Origin: Pseudomonadota bacterium
Lineage (GTDB): Bacteria > Pseudomonadota > Alphaproteobacteria > Sphingomonadales > Sphingomonadaceae
Direction: 5' to 3'
Assembly: GCA_039818985.1 (NCBI GenBank)
Contig: JBCBSU010000002.1
Coordinates: 558,001-622,000 of the forward strand
Length of the DNA stretch: 64,000 bases
Part shown: positions 54,373 through 63,156 of the stretch, one piece after another
Numbering within the stretch: position 1 is the first letter of the stretch
Layout: each line of letters opens with the position of its first letter
Notes under the pieces: generated by a model
Database searches by the model: none
Told to the model about the DNA's origin: nothing
What the model saw: the letters and a program-made list of their open reading frames with translations, nothing else
Translations under genes and position numbers: made by a program

Positions 54373-56184
54373 ATGGCGGATTCAGGGCAAGACGATACGG
54401 CTATCTGGCAAAGCAGCCGGTTATTCGCCGATCTGTCTCCAGCGGCGCTTGATGCCTTGGCCGAAGCCGCCGAACGCCATATCATCGAGGGCGGCGATTA
54501 TCTGGTGCGTCAGGGCGATCCGGCAGATACCCTCTATTTTGTGGCCACCGGCCGGTTCCGCGTCATCATCACCGATGATGCCGGGCAGCAGAAAATCGTC
54601 GCGCATATCGAATCGGGCGAGCCGGTGGGCGAACTGGCTTTTTTCGCCGGCGGCACACGTACGGCCTCGCTTCAGGCCAGCCGTGACAGCCAGGTGCTCG
54701 CGCTCGACCGCGCCGCTTATGATCGCGCTGCGAACGAACATCCCGAGATCACCACGGCGCTGTTGAAAGCGGTGTCCAAGCGGCTCGCCGATGTTACCGC
54801 AAAGACCCCGTCCATGGCGACCCGCACCCCGCGGGTAATCGCTTGCCTCAATGCGGGTAACAGTCGCATCCCCGATGATCTGCTGCAGCGGCTGGCGCTG
54901 CAGATGCGCGCGATAATTGGCGACAGTCCGGGCGTGTATGTGGTGCATCAGCAGGATGTGACGATATCGGGCGACGGCGACTATCAGCAATGGCTCAACA
55001 GTCGTGAAGCCGCCGGTGAATGGCTGCTGATCGATGCCAGCGGCGATGCGGCATGGTCGGCACGGGTGACACGCAATGCCGATGCGCTGCTACTTTTTGC
55101 CGATCCGGCAGCGGCAGACCCGGCGCCGAGCGACAATGAGCAAGCCGCCATGGCAGCCATCGATGCCGATAGCCGGACCCTGGTGTTCCTGCGTGGTGCA
55201 AGCGATGCTCCAATTGGCGGCAGTCTCGACTGGCTGGCAGGGCGCACACCGCATCTGCACCATCATGTCGCGCTCGACAGCGATGCCGATCTGGGTCGGC
55301 TCGCACGGTTTCTGACCGGTAATGCGATTGGGCTGGTGTTGGCCGGTGGCGGGGCGCTGGGCTGCGCGCATCTTGGCATTGTGCAGGGTCTGCGTCAGGC
55401 GGGCGTGCCGATCGATTATATCGGCGGCACCAGTGCTGGCGCGGCGATGGGCGGGGCCATCGCCCAGGGGCTTAGTGTCGAGGAGACTCTGGACCAGATG
55501 GAGGCAATGTTCATCACCGCAAAGGCGATGAAGCGATTCACTGTTCCGGTCCATTCACTGCTCGATCCGGCTGTATTCGATCACGAATTGGCAGTGCGCT
55601 ATTCACGCAAGGACATTGCCGATCAGCCAATTGGGTTTTTTGCCATTTCCACCAATCTTTCGACCAATGACCTGTTTGTGCATCGCCATGGCCCCTTATG
55701 GGAAGCTGTACGGGCGAGCGGATCGCTGCCCACCATATTGCCACCCTTTATCGATAGTGACGGCAATATTCTCATCGATGGCGGGGTGCTCGACAATATC
55801 CCGGTAACGGTGATGCGGGAGATCAAGCCCGGACCGAATATCGTTGTCAGTCTGGGCGATGCCAATGCCGCCTGGCGCATCGAGGCGGGCTATAAGGCGC
55901 TGCGCTCACGCGGGCGGCTGGCATGGGATGTGCTGCTGCGCCGTCCAGCGCCCGATGATTTCCCGTCAATTGTCGATATCATGTCGCGCTCAATGGTGGT
56001 CGCCAGCCGTATCGCCTCGCGCTCGATGCTGAGCGAGACCGATATATTGCTGCAGCCGCCGATTATCGAGGGCATGCAGATTCTCGACTGGCATCTGGGG
56101 CGTGAACAGGCAGAAAAGGCGTCTGATTATGTTGCCGAGCAGGTGGCCGGAAATGCCGACCTTTCGGCACTTATATCCAAATAG
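54373..56184 (+). CDS. Patatin-like phospholipase with N-terminal cyclic-nucleotide-binding domain
   Basis: A 603-residue protein of the neuropathy-target-esterase/RssA type. Residues ~10-125 are a cNMP-binding beta-roll (VRQGDPADTLYFVATGRFRVII...GEPVGELAFFAGGTRTASLQA). A middle region follows, then the patatin domain with oxyanion loop GLVLAGGGALGCAHLGI, the nucleophile Ser in GGTSAGAAMGG and catalytic Asp in LIDGGVLDNIPV. The dyad is intact, so lysophospholipase/esterase activity gated by a nucleotide is plausible. Start: GGGGAG six bases before the ATG at 54373, six codons inside the longest frame. Confidence 0.9.
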   Translation: MADSGQDDTAIWQSSRLFADLSPAALDALAEAAERHIIEGGDYLVRQGDPADTLYFVATGRFRVIITDDAGQQKIVAHIESGEPVGELAFFAGGTRTASLQASRDSQVLALDRAAYDRAANEHPEITTALLKAVSKRLADVTAKTPSMATRTPRVIACLNAGNSRIPDDLLQRLALQMRAIIGDSPGVYVVHQQDVTISGDGDYQQWLNSREAAGEWLLIDASGDAAWSARVTRNADALLLFADPAAADPAPSDNEQAAMAAIDADSRTLVFLRGASDAPIGGSLDWLAGRTPHLHHHVALDSDADLGRLARFLTGNAIGLVLAGGGALGCAHLGIVQGLRQAGVPIDYIGGTSAGAAMGGAIAQGLSVEETLDQMEAMFITAKAMKRFTVPVHSLLDPAVFDHELAVRYSRKDIADQPIGFFAISTNLSTNDLFVHRHGPLWEAVRASGSLPTILPPFIDSDGNILIDGGVLDNIPVTVMREIKPGPNIVVSLGDANAAWRIEAGYKALRSRGRLAWDVLLRRPAPDDFPSIVDIMSRSMVVASRIASRSMLSETDILLQPPIIEGMQILDWHLGREQAEKASDYVAEQVAGNADLSALISK

Positions 56185-56195
56185 GATAAAAAGAG

Positions 56196-56221
56196 TTGAC
56201 ATCGTAACGCTATAAGGTTAC
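56196..56221 (+). promoter_or_regulatory. TTGACA box overlapping a GTAAC-N8-GTTAC dyad
   Basis: TTGACA at 56196-56201 is followed by GTAACGCTATAAGGTTAC (56204-56221), a dyad with 5-bp arms. It resembles an operator over a promoter, of a spacing and AT-rich centre seen in Fur/Zur-type boxes. No intact gene follows closely; the next coding sequence is the truncated GTA fragment. Confidence 0.35.
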
Positions 56222-56278
56222 AAAAGCGCATCATCAGAAAATTGTGATTCGCCGGCGCCGCTGGAAAATGCAGTGATA

Positions 56279-57709
56279 TAGCTGCGATGCGAAATACGCA
56301 CCGGTACGCACCGCCATCCTGCCAGTCTGATCCTGCGTTATTATGAGCCCGAGCGTGACTATCAGGCAGGACTCAGGCGCTCGGTGTCGATGATCAGTGG
56401 CAGTGGCGGCAATGTGAAGGCCAGGCAGGTCGACCTCCCTGCAGCATTGTCGGTCACGAATGCCCAGAATGTCGTGCAGCGGCTCTATCTGGACCAGCTC
56501 GCACAGCTGGGCGAGCGGACATTGTATCTTGCCAGGGTCGACCCAGCTTTGCGACCGGGCACGATGGTGCGGTTGGCAGACAGCCTTGGCCTGTGGCGCA
56601 TAGCGCGGTGGGGGTTGGAGAATATCGCTCCTGGCAATGGGTCGACCATAGCCTGCCGCCTCGACCTTGTTCGCAGCAACGGCGGTGCGTGGTTGCTGCA
56701 TGGCGGTTCCCTTGGTGCCGGACGCAGTATTCGTCCGCCCGATTATCCGGCTTCTGATATTGGCTGGGCACTACACGATCTGCCCGGCCTGCCGAACCAG
56801 CCTGCAACGCAACGTCGGCTGCTTGCGGCAGCATGGCCTGTAGCTGCAGATGGTACTGTGGATGCGGGGAGCGGCTGGCGGCATGCTGATATTTTCCGCG
56901 CGACACAGGATGGTGGTCTGCTGCATCCACTCGGGCGCATTCGCAGCCCGGCGGCCATGGGCCTGGCGCTCAATGATCTCCCAGCCGCGAGCGGTCTTTA
57001 TTTCGAATCAGCAGTCAGTGTCGATGTCGATTTTGGCGCTGCCGATCCGCAGCTTGAATCGATCGATGCCGCCAGCATTGATGCGGGTGTTAACATCGCT
57101 ATTCTGGATGATGAGCTGATCCAGTTCTGCAAGGTGCAATGGCTGGGTGACGGACGCTACAGACTATCGGAAATCTACCGCGCTTTGGGCGATGGGAGGG
57201 GCGCTCATGATGGCCATGTGGCCGGAGCGCGGCTGATCCTTCTCGATAGAGCGCTCATGCCAGTTGAAAGCAGCAGTTTTGCTGTGGATGGGGCGTCTTA
57301 TTTCGCCGCCACAAGTCCTGCCGCCAGCGAACCTGCATTATTGCAAGTCCAGGGTGAGCCACGCGCGCTGAAACCACTGTCCCCGGTTCATCTTGACGCG
57401 GTTTTCAACGCTGCTGGTGACCTGACATTGCAATGGACCCGTCGCGATCGCCATCGTCCTGCATGGACCGATGGTCCGGCTGGCGCGATGGCCGAGTCGG
57501 AGGAGCGCTATCGCATCAGCTTTGCAGACGATGATGCAGTCAATGGCGAGCCGCTGCTGGCCATATTCGACAGCAACCGCGCTGAAATGTCGCTGGAAGC
57601 AGACCAGATGGCAGATTTGCGCGCTGCTGCAAATGGTGCCCTTGTGGTTTCGGTGCAGCATATTGGCGACTTTGCCGTTTCCGAATCGGCGCGCTGCACC
57701 ATTGGTTGA
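56279..57709 (+). pseudogene. Gene-transfer-agent host-specificity (gp15-like) protein, 5'-truncated
   Basis: The frame from the ATG at 56384 gives 441 residues, but similarity begins earlier, without a start codon: SLILRYYEPERDYQAGLRRS is read from about 56309 and a TAG at about 56276-56278 closes the frame. These residues, the LPAALSVTNAQNVVQRLYLD block and the C-terminal LTLQWTRRDRHRPAWTDGPA match the C-terminal third of the ~1300-residue GTA tail/host-specificity protein. The N-terminal two-thirds is missing, so I call it a pseudogene, though a shortened product could be made. The DUF2793 gene follows after 71 bases, as at the end of GTA clusters in sphingomonads. Family placement is from memory. 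Confidence 0.75.
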
Positions 57710-57780
57710 TTGTTTGCAAAAGCACCAAGGCATCAGTCGCAAAGACTCGTCACGGGACATCATGACAAGGAGAAAACATC

Positions 57781-58245
57781 ATGGCCGAGATCGGAACGTC
57801 TGGAGGCAAAACATCGCGCCATGGCCTGCCGCTGCTTTACCCCGGGCAGGCGCACAAGGAGGTGGCGCACAATGAGGCGCTGGCACGAATCGATCTGCTT
57901 ATGGGCGCTGCGGTGGAGGATGTGGCGGACATTCCCGATTCCCTTACCCCGCAACCAGGGCAGAGCTGGCTGATATCCGCCACGGCAAGCGGCATATGGG
58001 CCGAAAGACAGGGCCAGATTGCAGCGTTTCTGGAAAATGACTGGATTTATCTGTTACCCCGCGAAGGCCAGTTGCTCTACATCATCGCCAGCCAGACGCG
58101 AACGGTGTATCGCGATGGAAGCTGGCAGGATGCTGAGGGTTTTTCTGCACCGCAGGGTGGCGCTACCGTCGACAGCGAGGCGCGGGCTGCGGTTGTGGCG
58201 CTGAGTGAAACGCTTGAAAGACTCGGTTTTCTGCAATTGGGGTGA
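57781..58245 (+). CDS. DUF2793 domain protein (GTA/phage tail-associated)
   Basis: A 154-residue protein with the DUF2793 pattern: RHGLPLLYPGQAHKEVAHNEALARIDLLMGAAVED, then PGQSWLISATASGIWAERQGQIAAFLENDWIYLLPREG. The family is found at the 3' end of GTA-like or phage tail clusters, probably as a fibre or baseplate-attached part. A very strong ribosome-binding site (AAGGAG) precedes it. Here it follows a truncated host-specificity gene and no other GTA gene is present. Confidence 0.85.
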   Translation: MAEIGTSGGKTSRHGLPLLYPGQAHKEVAHNEALARIDLLMGAAVEDVADIPDSLTPQPGQSWLISATASGIWAERQGQIAAFLENDWIYLLPREGQLLYIIASQTRTVYRDGSWQDAEGFSAPQGGATVDSEARAAVVALSETLERLGFLQLG

Positions 58246-58283
58246 CCAGAATGGTGAACCATGTTTTTACATAGAGCACATGG

Positions 58284-58307
58284 CCATGTTTTCCTGCCAA
58301 AACATGG
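58284..58307. other. Perfect 9-bp hairpin between DUF2793 and ompA
   Basis: CCATGTTTT and AAAACATGG flank the 6-base loop CCTGCC. It lies 39 bases after the DUF2793 stop and 112 bases before the OmpA start. It may act as a transcript end or in the ompA leader; there is no clear U-run directly behind it. Confidence 0.35.
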
Positions 58308-58418
58308 AAATGGCGACATTTTTGCAACACTTCACGAAATTGTCGGCTTGCGCGCTGCCAGCCATCGCGTTAGAAACTGTGCCTGAGTTTTGCATTTAGT
58401 CCGCAAAGGGGAAAGTAC

Positions 58419-59552
58419 ATGCGCAAGTTGGTCATTGGACTGGCACTGGCATCGACCGCCCTGTCCGCACCTGCCTATGCACGTGACGGCCAGTGGTATG
58501 TTGGCGTTGATGGTGGTGTTACCATTATTGAGGATATCGGATACGATGTCGGTATCGTTAATGACGGCGTAATTGCCGAGCACGACACAGGTTACGATTT
58601 TGGTGGCTATGTCGGCTATGATTTCGGCCCGTTTCGTCTTGAAGGTGAAGTCAGCTTCCGCGAAGCTGATCCCAACCTCCTGAGCGGCAATTCCGGTTTC
58701 CCTGTCGGTGACTTCCCCGTCCCGGTAACCGGTGGCCGGTTCCCCGGCGTTGCTGGTGACACCAACGTTCTTGCATTCATGCTGAACGGTCTTCTCGACT
58801 TCGGTGAAGATGACGGCCTGCAGGGCTTTGTCGGCGGTGGTGTCGGTATCGCGCGCACCGACGCTGAATACACCGCCCAGACCGCTGATGGCGGCCCGGG
58901 TCTCGACGACTCGGACACCGGCTTTGCCTGGCAGTTGCTGGCAGGTGTCCGTGCTCCGATCTCGGATAGCTGGGATGTCGGTTTCAAATATCGGTATTTC
59001 AACTCCGATGCTCTGTCGGTCGTGGATCGCGCTGGTCGTCAGCTTGACGGTCGCATCCGCACCCACAGCCTGCTCGGCAGCCTGATCTACAACTTTGGTG
59101 GTCAGGAAGAAGCTCCTCCGCCACCTCCGCCGCCACCGCCTCCGCCGCCACCCCCGCCTCCGCCGCCGCCACCTCCGCCGCCGCCGCCTCCGCCGCCGGT
59201 ATGCGAGAAGGGGCCGTACATTGTGTTCTTCGACTTTGACCAGTCGAACATCACACCGGAAGCAGCCACCATTCTGGACAATGCGGTTGCAGCCTATGGC
59301 AATTGTGACAGTGTTCCGATCATGCTGGCCGGCCACGCCGACCGTTCGGGTTCGCAGAGCTACAATGTTGGCCTGTCGCAGCGTCGTAACGAATCGGTTC
59401 GCGCCTATCTCACCTCGCGGGGTATTCCCGATGGTGCGATCTCGAGCGAAGCATTCGGTGAATCGATGCCGCGGGTACAGACCGAAGACGGTGTTCGCGA
59501 ACTGCAGAACCGTCGCGTTGAAATCACCTACGGACCTGGCTCCGGCATGTGA
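58419..59552 (+). CDS. ompA: OmpA family outer-membrane protein with 28-residue polyproline linker
   Basis: A 377-residue porin-like protein. Signal peptide KLVIGLALASTALSAPAYA, an eight-stranded barrel of the OmpA type (~20-225), an uninterrupted run of 28 prolines (codons 59115-59198), and the OmpA peptidoglycan-binding domain (YIVFFDFDQSNITPEAATIL; MLAGHADRSGSQSYNVGLSQRRNESVRAYL). It links the outer membrane to the cell wall. Start has AAAGGGGAAAG upstream. Proline runs of this size need EF-P for translation. A strong terminator follows. Confidence 0.93.
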   Translation: MRKLVIGLALASTALSAPAYARDGQWYVGVDGGVTIIEDIGYDVGIVNDGVIAEHDTGYDFGGYVGYDFGPFRLEGEVSFREADPNLLSGNSGFPVGDFPVPVTGGRFPGVAGDTNVLAFMLNGLLDFGEDDGLQGFVGGGVGIARTDAEYTAQTADGGPGLDDSDTGFAWQLLAGVRAPISDSWDVGFKYRYFNSDALSVVDRAGRQLDGRIRTHSLLGSLIYNFGGQEEAPPPPPPPPPPPPPPPPPPPPPPPPPPPPVCEKGPYIVFFDFDQSNITPEAATILDNAVAAYGNCDSVPIMLAGHADRSGSQSYNVGLSQRRNESVRAYLTSRGIPDGAISSEAFGESMPRVQTEDGVRELQNRRVEITYGPGSGM

Positions 59553-59577
59553 TTTTCTCCGCCTTGTCGGAAAAGAA

Positions 59578-59607
59578 GGGGCTGGTCTTCGGACCGGCCC
59601 TTTTTTT
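59578..59607 (+). terminator. Intrinsic terminator after ompA
   Basis: A 10-bp stem (GGGGCTGGTC / GACCGGCCCT, two G-T pairs) closed by a TTCG tetraloop, followed directly by seven T. It lies 26 bases after the ompA stop codon. Confidence 0.93.
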
Positions 59608-59673
59608 GTTTGCGCAGCGTGACTATAGCGTGACGACAGGTTGTTCGCCGTCATTCATGCTGGGGGATTGTTA

Positions 59674-60975
59674 ATGAAAATCGCGATGATCGGATCGGGC
59701 TATGTCGGGCTGGTATCCGGGGCCTGCTTCTCCGATTTCGGCCATAGTGTTGTCTGTGTCGACAAGGACGAAGCCAAGATAGCGGGTTTGCGTGAAGGCC
59801 GGATGCCAATTTACGAGCCCGGCCTGGATGCCCTTGTCGAACGCAACATGACGGAAGGCCGGTTGAGCTTCTCCACTGACCTCGGGGTCTCGGTTGGCGA
59901 TGCCGATGCAATCTTTATCGCCGTGGGGACACCCTCACGCCGTGGTGATGGTCATGCAGATCTCAGCTATGTCCACGCCGCTGCCAGGGAGATTGGCGAG
60001 AATCTGAAAAAGCCGACGGTGATCGTCAACAAGTCGACGGTTCCGGTGGGCACTGGCGATGAAGTCGAGCGTATTCTTTCGGAAACCAATTCCACGGTAC
60101 AAAGCTGGGTCGTTTCCAATCCGGAATTCCTGCGCGAGGGCGCTGCAATCAACGATTTCAAGCGCCCGGATCGTATCGTTATCGGCTGCGAGGACGAAGA
60201 GGCCAAGGGGATCATGCGTGAAGTGTATCGCCCCCTGTTCCTTAATGAGGCCCCGATTCTGTTCACCGGTCGTCGCACCGCCGAACTGATCAAATATGCT
60301 GCCAATGCGTTTCTCGCGACCAAGATCACCTTCATCAACGAGATCGCTGATCTGTGCGAAAAAGTTGGTGCCGATGTACAGGATGTGTCTCGCGGGATCG
60401 GGCTGGATAACCGCATCGGCGCGAAGTTTCTCCATGCTGGCCCCGGCTATGGCGGTTCATGTTTCCCCAAGGATACGCTGGCGCTGCTCAAAACCAGCGA
60501 GGACCATGACAGCCCGATGCGCATCGTCGAGTCGGTGGTCAAGGTCAATGACAATCGCAAGCGCGCCATGGGGCGCAAAGTGATCGATGCTCTTGGCGGC
60601 AAGGCGCGCGGGCGCAAGGTTGCGCTTCTGGGCCTGACCTTCAAACCGAATACCGATGATATGCGCGATGCGCCTTCGCTGGCAATTGTTCAGGCGCTTC
60701 TCGATGCCGGTGCCGAGATTACCGCTTTCGATCCCGAGGGCATGGAAATCGCAGCCGCTCTGATGCCCGAGGTGACCATGGCCGCATCGAGCTATGAAGC
60801 GGCAACCGACGCCGATGCTGTGGTTATCGTCACCGAATGGGATGCCTTTCGCGCGCTCGATCTTGCACATATCGCCCGAATTGCTGCGCAGCCTTTACTT
60901 ATCGATCTGCGTAATATCTACAATCCGGATGAAGCGCGCGGTGCCGGCCTCGAATATCACAGCGTTGGCCGCTGA
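59674..60975 (+). CDS. UDP-glucose 6-dehydrogenase
   Basis: A 433-residue enzyme oxidising UDP-glucose to UDP-glucuronate for surface polysaccharides. NAD site KIAMIGSGYVGLVSGACFSDFGH at the N-terminus, KSTVPVGTGDEV, and the catalytic Cys near residue 262 in GPGYGGSCFPKDTLALL; C-terminal UDP-binding domain VALLGLTFKPNTDDMRDAPSL. The ATG at 59674 after GGGGGATT is chosen; the longest frame begins 11 codons earlier with no family match. First gene of the presumed polysaccharide region. Confidence 0.94.
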   Translation: MKIAMIGSGYVGLVSGACFSDFGHSVVCVDKDEAKIAGLREGRMPIYEPGLDALVERNMTEGRLSFSTDLGVSVGDADAIFIAVGTPSRRGDGHADLSYVHAAAREIGENLKKPTVIVNKSTVPVGTGDEVERILSETNSTVQSWVVSNPEFLREGAAINDFKRPDRIVIGCEDEEAKGIMREVYRPLFLNEAPILFTGRRTAELIKYAANAFLATKITFINEIADLCEKVGADVQDVSRGIGLDNRIGAKFLHAGPGYGGSCFPKDTLALLKTSEDHDSPMRIVESVVKVNDNRKRAMGRKVIDALGGKARGRKVALLGLTFKPNTDDMRDAPSLAIVQALLDAGAEITAFDPEGMEIAAALMPEVTMAASSYEAATDADAVVIVTEWDAFRALDLAHIARIAAQPLLIDLRNIYNPDEARGAGLEYHSVGR

Positions 60976-60998
60976 CAGGCGTGATCGTCTGGCCAGGA

Positions 60999-62573
60999 TC
61001 AGATAACTTCACCAGCCGATTTGGCGCGTTCCACCAGCTGCTCTTCGGCGATGGGTATGGCGCGATAGGCCAGGATCAGCATAACCGTGCCCAATGGTGC
61101 CACGATCAGCACCGATAATATGCCAGTCGAAAGGCTGGCCGCCACTGTCGAAACATAGCCGGCCATATAGGGACCAAGCGCCAGCGCGAATAGCGTGGTT
61201 GCCAGAAAGAAAGTCGCTGTCGCCACGCCGCGCATTCGCGGCAGCACAAGATCCTGGGTTGTGGCGGCAGCGGCACCCAGCGCGGAACTGCCCAACAGCG
61301 AATTGACGAAATTCAGGGCGTAGAATAGCGGCACATTGGTGGTTGTGAAGGCAATGAGGATCGGGATAACCGGCGCCAAAAGACCAAAGGCAATCACCAG
61401 AACGCGTCCGGATGGATTACGCTCACGCAGCCAGTCCGAGATCCGCCCTCCGATAATCACCCCGAGAAATCCGCCCAGCGCGCCGCCGCCGCCGATGATC
61501 AATCCGATGACACTCTTCGATTCGCCGAGCACCCGCTCGGCATAGGGCGCGGCCCAGAAGGAAATCGAATAGGAGATGAAGGCGACACAGCCATAGCCCA
61601 ATATGGTGTAGAGAAAGGCTGGCGTGCCCCAGATCAGTTTGAAGGTAGGGGCATCGCGCGTGCGCAGCGTATCAGCCCAGGAGACGATAGCATAATAGCC
61701 AATACCGACAGCGATCCATTGCAACACCGAGCCGGTGGCACGGATCAGTCCAAAGGCGATCAGCGCAATTGCTGCGGCCGCAAACAGATTGACTGTCAGT
61801 GTGCGACCGCCCACCCGGGCTGCCGATAGCAGCGTGAAGGGAGGGATGATCGCGAACAGTTCGCGCAGAAATCCGGCAAAAGGCTTATCGACCGGTTTTG
61901 CCGGAATCCCATCAATGGCGCCGCGTACTGGTTCACGCAGCGAATACACCCAGACAGCAAGCAGCAGCCCCGGTATTCCGACCGCCATGAATGCCACTTG
62001 CCAGCCGACCAGGCCCAGCGCCCCACCGCCGGGATAGGCGGCGTTCCACTGCTCGACAATGACCCCGCCAATGGCCAGCGATATGCCGCCGCCGAGATAC
62101 AGCCCGGCAGAGTAGATCGCCAGGGCCGTGGCGCGCATCTGTTTCGGGAACCAGTCGGATATCAGTGAGTAGGCGGAAGGGCTGGCTGTAGCCTCGCCTA
62201 TGCCGACACCAAGCCGGGCCGCGGCCAGCATCACGCCATTTTGCGCCAGTCCGGAGAAAGCGGTCATCGCCGACCATAGCGACAGGCCCAGCGTCATCAG
62301 CCATGTGCGGTTCCAGCTATCGGCCAGTTTGCCGAACGGAATGCCAAACAGGGCGTAGAAAACGGCAAAGGCAGTGCCATAGAGAAACCCGAGATCGGCA
62401 TCGGTCAGGCCGAGATCCGCCTTGATGTCGTTGGCCAAGATCGAGATGATCTGGCGGTCAATGAAATTCAGCACATAGACGAGAAACAGGATGCCGAGCA
62501 CATACCAGCTATAGGATGAGGCACTGACCTTCGCTTCACTCCCGGATTCCCGGGTCGCGTCCATGTCAGCCAT
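60999..62573 (-). CDS. MFS transporter, Spinster-like
   Basis: A 524-residue transporter with twelve hydrophobic segments. The MFS motif FGKLADSWNRTWLM follows helix 2, and the family-typical FIDRQIISILANDIKADLGLTDADLGFLYGTAFAVFYALFG opens it. A long loop near residue 200-215 interrupts the middle. Such proteins in sphingomonads are often annotated for sugar-phosphate, drug or hexuronate transport; substrate unknown. GGGGAAAG precedes the start. Confidence 0.87.
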   Translation of the reverse strand: MADMDATRESGSEAKVSASSYSWYVLGILFLVYVLNFIDRQIISILANDIKADLGLTDADLGFLYGTAFAVFYALFGIPFGKLADSWNRTWLMTLGLSLWSAMTAFSGLAQNGVMLAAARLGVGIGEATASPSAYSLISDWFPKQMRATALAIYSAGLYLGGGISLAIGGVIVEQWNAAYPGGGALGLVGWQVAFMAVGIPGLLLAVWVYSLREPVRGAIDGIPAKPVDKPFAGFLRELFAIIPPFTLLSAARVGGRTLTVNLFAAAAIALIAFGLIRATGSVLQWIAVGIGYYAIVSWADTLRTRDAPTFKLIWGTPAFLYTILGYGCVAFISYSISFWAAPYAERVLGESKSVIGLIIGGGGALGGFLGVIIGGRISDWLRERNPSGRVLVIAFGLLAPVIPILIAFTTTNVPLFYALNFVNSLLGSSALGAAAATTQDLVLPRMRGVATATFFLATTLFALALGPYMAGYVSTVAASLSTGILSVLIVAPLGTVMLILAYRAIPIAEEQLVERAKSAGEVI

Positions 62574-62664
62574 CAGTCTTTCCCCTCGAATTTTTCTTTC
62601 TGGCTAGCAGGTCGGCGGACAAGCGCAAGTTGAAAACCAGTTCACCTTTGGCCACTGCCTGATT

Positions 62665-63156
62665 ATGATGACAGCAATGGTCGCCAAAAAATCCGATTCA
62701 TCATCGATCCTGTTCGTTTGCCTCGGCAATATCTGCCGCTCCCCGCTCGCTGAAGCTGCAATGCGTAGCCATGCGGAGAATGAAGGGGTGAATATGATCA
62801 TCGATTCGGCCGGTACCGGGCGCTGGCATGTCGGACGTCCGCCCGATCCGGGATCTGTGGCCATAGCCGCTGCTGCAGGGATCGATATTACCGCCCAGCG
62901 AGCACGGCAGGTCATGCCATCCGACTTTGCCCGATTCGACCGGATTGTTGCACTGGATCGCGACAACCTTGCCGAGCTGCAGCGGATACAACCTGCCGGG
63001 GCAAAGGCCAGCCTGTCGCTGTTGCTTGACTATCATCCGCACGAATCGCGGCGTGATGTGCCTGACCCCTATGGCGGAAATGCGGGCGCCTTTGCCGAAG
63101 TGTGGCAGCTGGTCGACGAGGCGACTGCGGCGCTGCTGGCCAGGTTGGGCGCTTAA
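62665..63156 (+). CDS. Low-molecular-weight protein-tyrosine phosphatase
   Basis: A 163-residue phosphatase. P-loop SILFVCLGNICRSPLAEAAMR (Cys in VCLGNICRS) and the general-acid Asp in VPDPYGGNAGAFAEVW are intact. Members next to polysaccharide genes (Wzb) dephosphorylate the Wzc kinase that controls chain length; UDP-glucose dehydrogenase and a flippase on either side favour that role. Its stop overlaps that of the convergent flippase gene. Confidence 0.92.
   Translation: MMTAMVAKKSDSSSILFVCLGNICRSPLAEAAMRSHAENEGVNMIIDSAGTGRWHVGRPPDPGSVAIAAAAGIDITAQRARQVMPSDFARFDRIVALDRDNLAELQRIQPAGAKASLSLLLDYHPHESRRDVPDPYGGNAGAFAEVWQLVDEATAALLARLGA

Noticed and set aside
58332-59654. Long minus-strand frame with a run of arginines opposite ompA.
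   Set aside because: The arginine run is the complement of the proline codons; no start signal or homology, and the plus-strand OmpA is clear.
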